Part shown: positions 6,364 through 6,836 of the stretch, piece by piece | How positions within the stretch are numbered: position 1 is the stretch's first letter | How the letters are laid out: each line of letters opens with the position of its first letter | Origin: Rhizobium sp. Q54 | GTDB taxonomy: Bacteria > Bacteroidota > Bacteroidia > Flavobacteriales > Flavobacteriaceae | Direction of reading: 5' to 3' | DNA: 6,836 nucleotides | NCBI GenBank assembly: GCA_943324395.2 | Contig: CALPLL020000097.1 | Span: 1-6,836 of the forward strand | Made by a program: the position numbers and the translations under genes | The notes under the pieces: model-generated | What the model was told of the DNA's origin: nothing | Databases searched by the model: none | Seen by the model: the letters and a program-made list of their open reading frames with translations, nothing else

Positions 6364-6836
6364 ATGAATTTAAAAAAATTATACCTATTAGGTTTCCTAT
6401 TTATTGCTCAACTTTCTTTTTCTCAAGAAGGGGTTGCGGTATATTCAGATTATTTATCAGACAATTATTATTTGATTCACCCATCAATGGCTGGGGCGTC
6501 TAGTTGTATGAAAATAAGATTAACTGGTCGTAAACAATGGTTTGAACAGCAAGAAGCACCACAATTACAAACTTTGAGTATAAATAGCCGTATAAATGAT
6601 AGATCAGGTGCTGGGATGATTCTTTTTAATGATGTTAATGGATATCATTCTCAAAAAGGGATCAAGTTAACATATGCTCATCATCTAATTTTTTCTAGAG
6701 ATGAAATAGATTTGAATCAATTGTCCTTTGGTATAAGTGGAGTTTTTATTCAAAGTCAATTGGATGAAACACAATTTAGAAACTCAGGGAATTATGACCC
6801 AATTGTTGATGGAACTGTCGTACAAAAAGAGTCTTA
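6364..6836 (+). CDS. PorP/SprF-family type IX secretion outer-membrane protein, 3' end cut off
   Basis: The first 157 codons are visible and the frame remains open at the window edge; family members have about 300-350 residues. Residues 1-20 form a signal peptide (MNLKKLYLLGFLFIAQLSFS, followed by QE). Family features follow: the HPSMAG segment (39-44, usually NPAYAG-like), IRLTGRKQWF (51-60), APQLQTLSINSRI (65-77), GAGMILFNDVNGYHS (82-96) and TYAHHL (103-108). They alternate as beta-strands of an outer-membrane barrel. PorP/SprF proteins serve the type IX secretion system, often helping surface delivery or attachment of a large adhesin encoded next to them. Here the gene on the left is the divergent Nfu gene, so any partner would have to lie to the right. 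The start is ATG at 6364, chosen because it immediately precedes the signal peptide; it has an A-rich upstream (TTAAAA) and no Shine-Dalgarno. Confidence 0.9.
   Translation, partial: MNLKKLYLLGFLFIAQLSFSQEGVAVYSDYLSDNYYLIHPSMAGASSCMKIRLTGRKQWFEQQEAPQLQTLSINSRINDRSGAGMILFNDVNGYHSQKGIKLTYAHHLIFSRDEIDLNQLSFGISGVFIQSQLDETQFRNSGNYDPIVDGTVVQKES

Overview
The window reads as a chromosomal segment of a low-GC member of Bacteroidota, most likely a Flavobacterium or close relative. The grounds are the strong A/T bias, the absence of Shine-Dalgarno sequences before most starts, TAnnTTTG-type promoter motifs, and a PorP/SprF-family gene, a family confined to this phylum and tied to type IX secretion and gliding. 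No mobile element, CRISPR array, tRNA or rRNA is visible.

Layout. Positions 1-2984 hold a tight plus-strand cluster: the 3' part of a TolC-family outer-membrane efflux gene, a complete HlyD/MacA-type periplasmic adaptor gene, and tsaB (t6A tRNA modification) with a GTG start. The gaps are only 10 and 16 nt, so the three are probably co-transcribed. The inner-membrane pump partner is not in the window and would be expected upstream. Positions 2985-6009 hold two minus-strand genes: a 670-residue thioredoxin-domain/DUF255 protein (YyaL/SPATA20 type) and, upstream of it in transcription, a 299-residue NifU-type Fe-S scaffold with a duplicated N-terminal domain. The tsaB and DUF255 genes converge with their stop codons directly abutting. 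The 112-nt gap between the two minus-strand genes holds a compact, relatively GC-rich element with a perfect 7-bp hairpin. It resembles a dispersed structured element of flavobacterial intergenic regions.

Positions 6010-6363 are a very A/T-rich divergent intergenic region with plausible promoters in both directions. From 6364 a PorP/SprF-family outer-membrane protein gene runs off the right edge.

The TolC and adaptor proteins would form the outer-membrane and periplasmic parts of one tripartite exporter. TsaB, the DUF255 protein and Nfu are conserved cell-maintenance functions that need not be linked to it. I found no convincing undescribed multi-gene system. The most interesting points are the intergenic structured element, the double Nfu_N architecture, the zero-gap convergent gene ends, and the overlapping TATATTTG promoter motifs before the porP/sprF gene.
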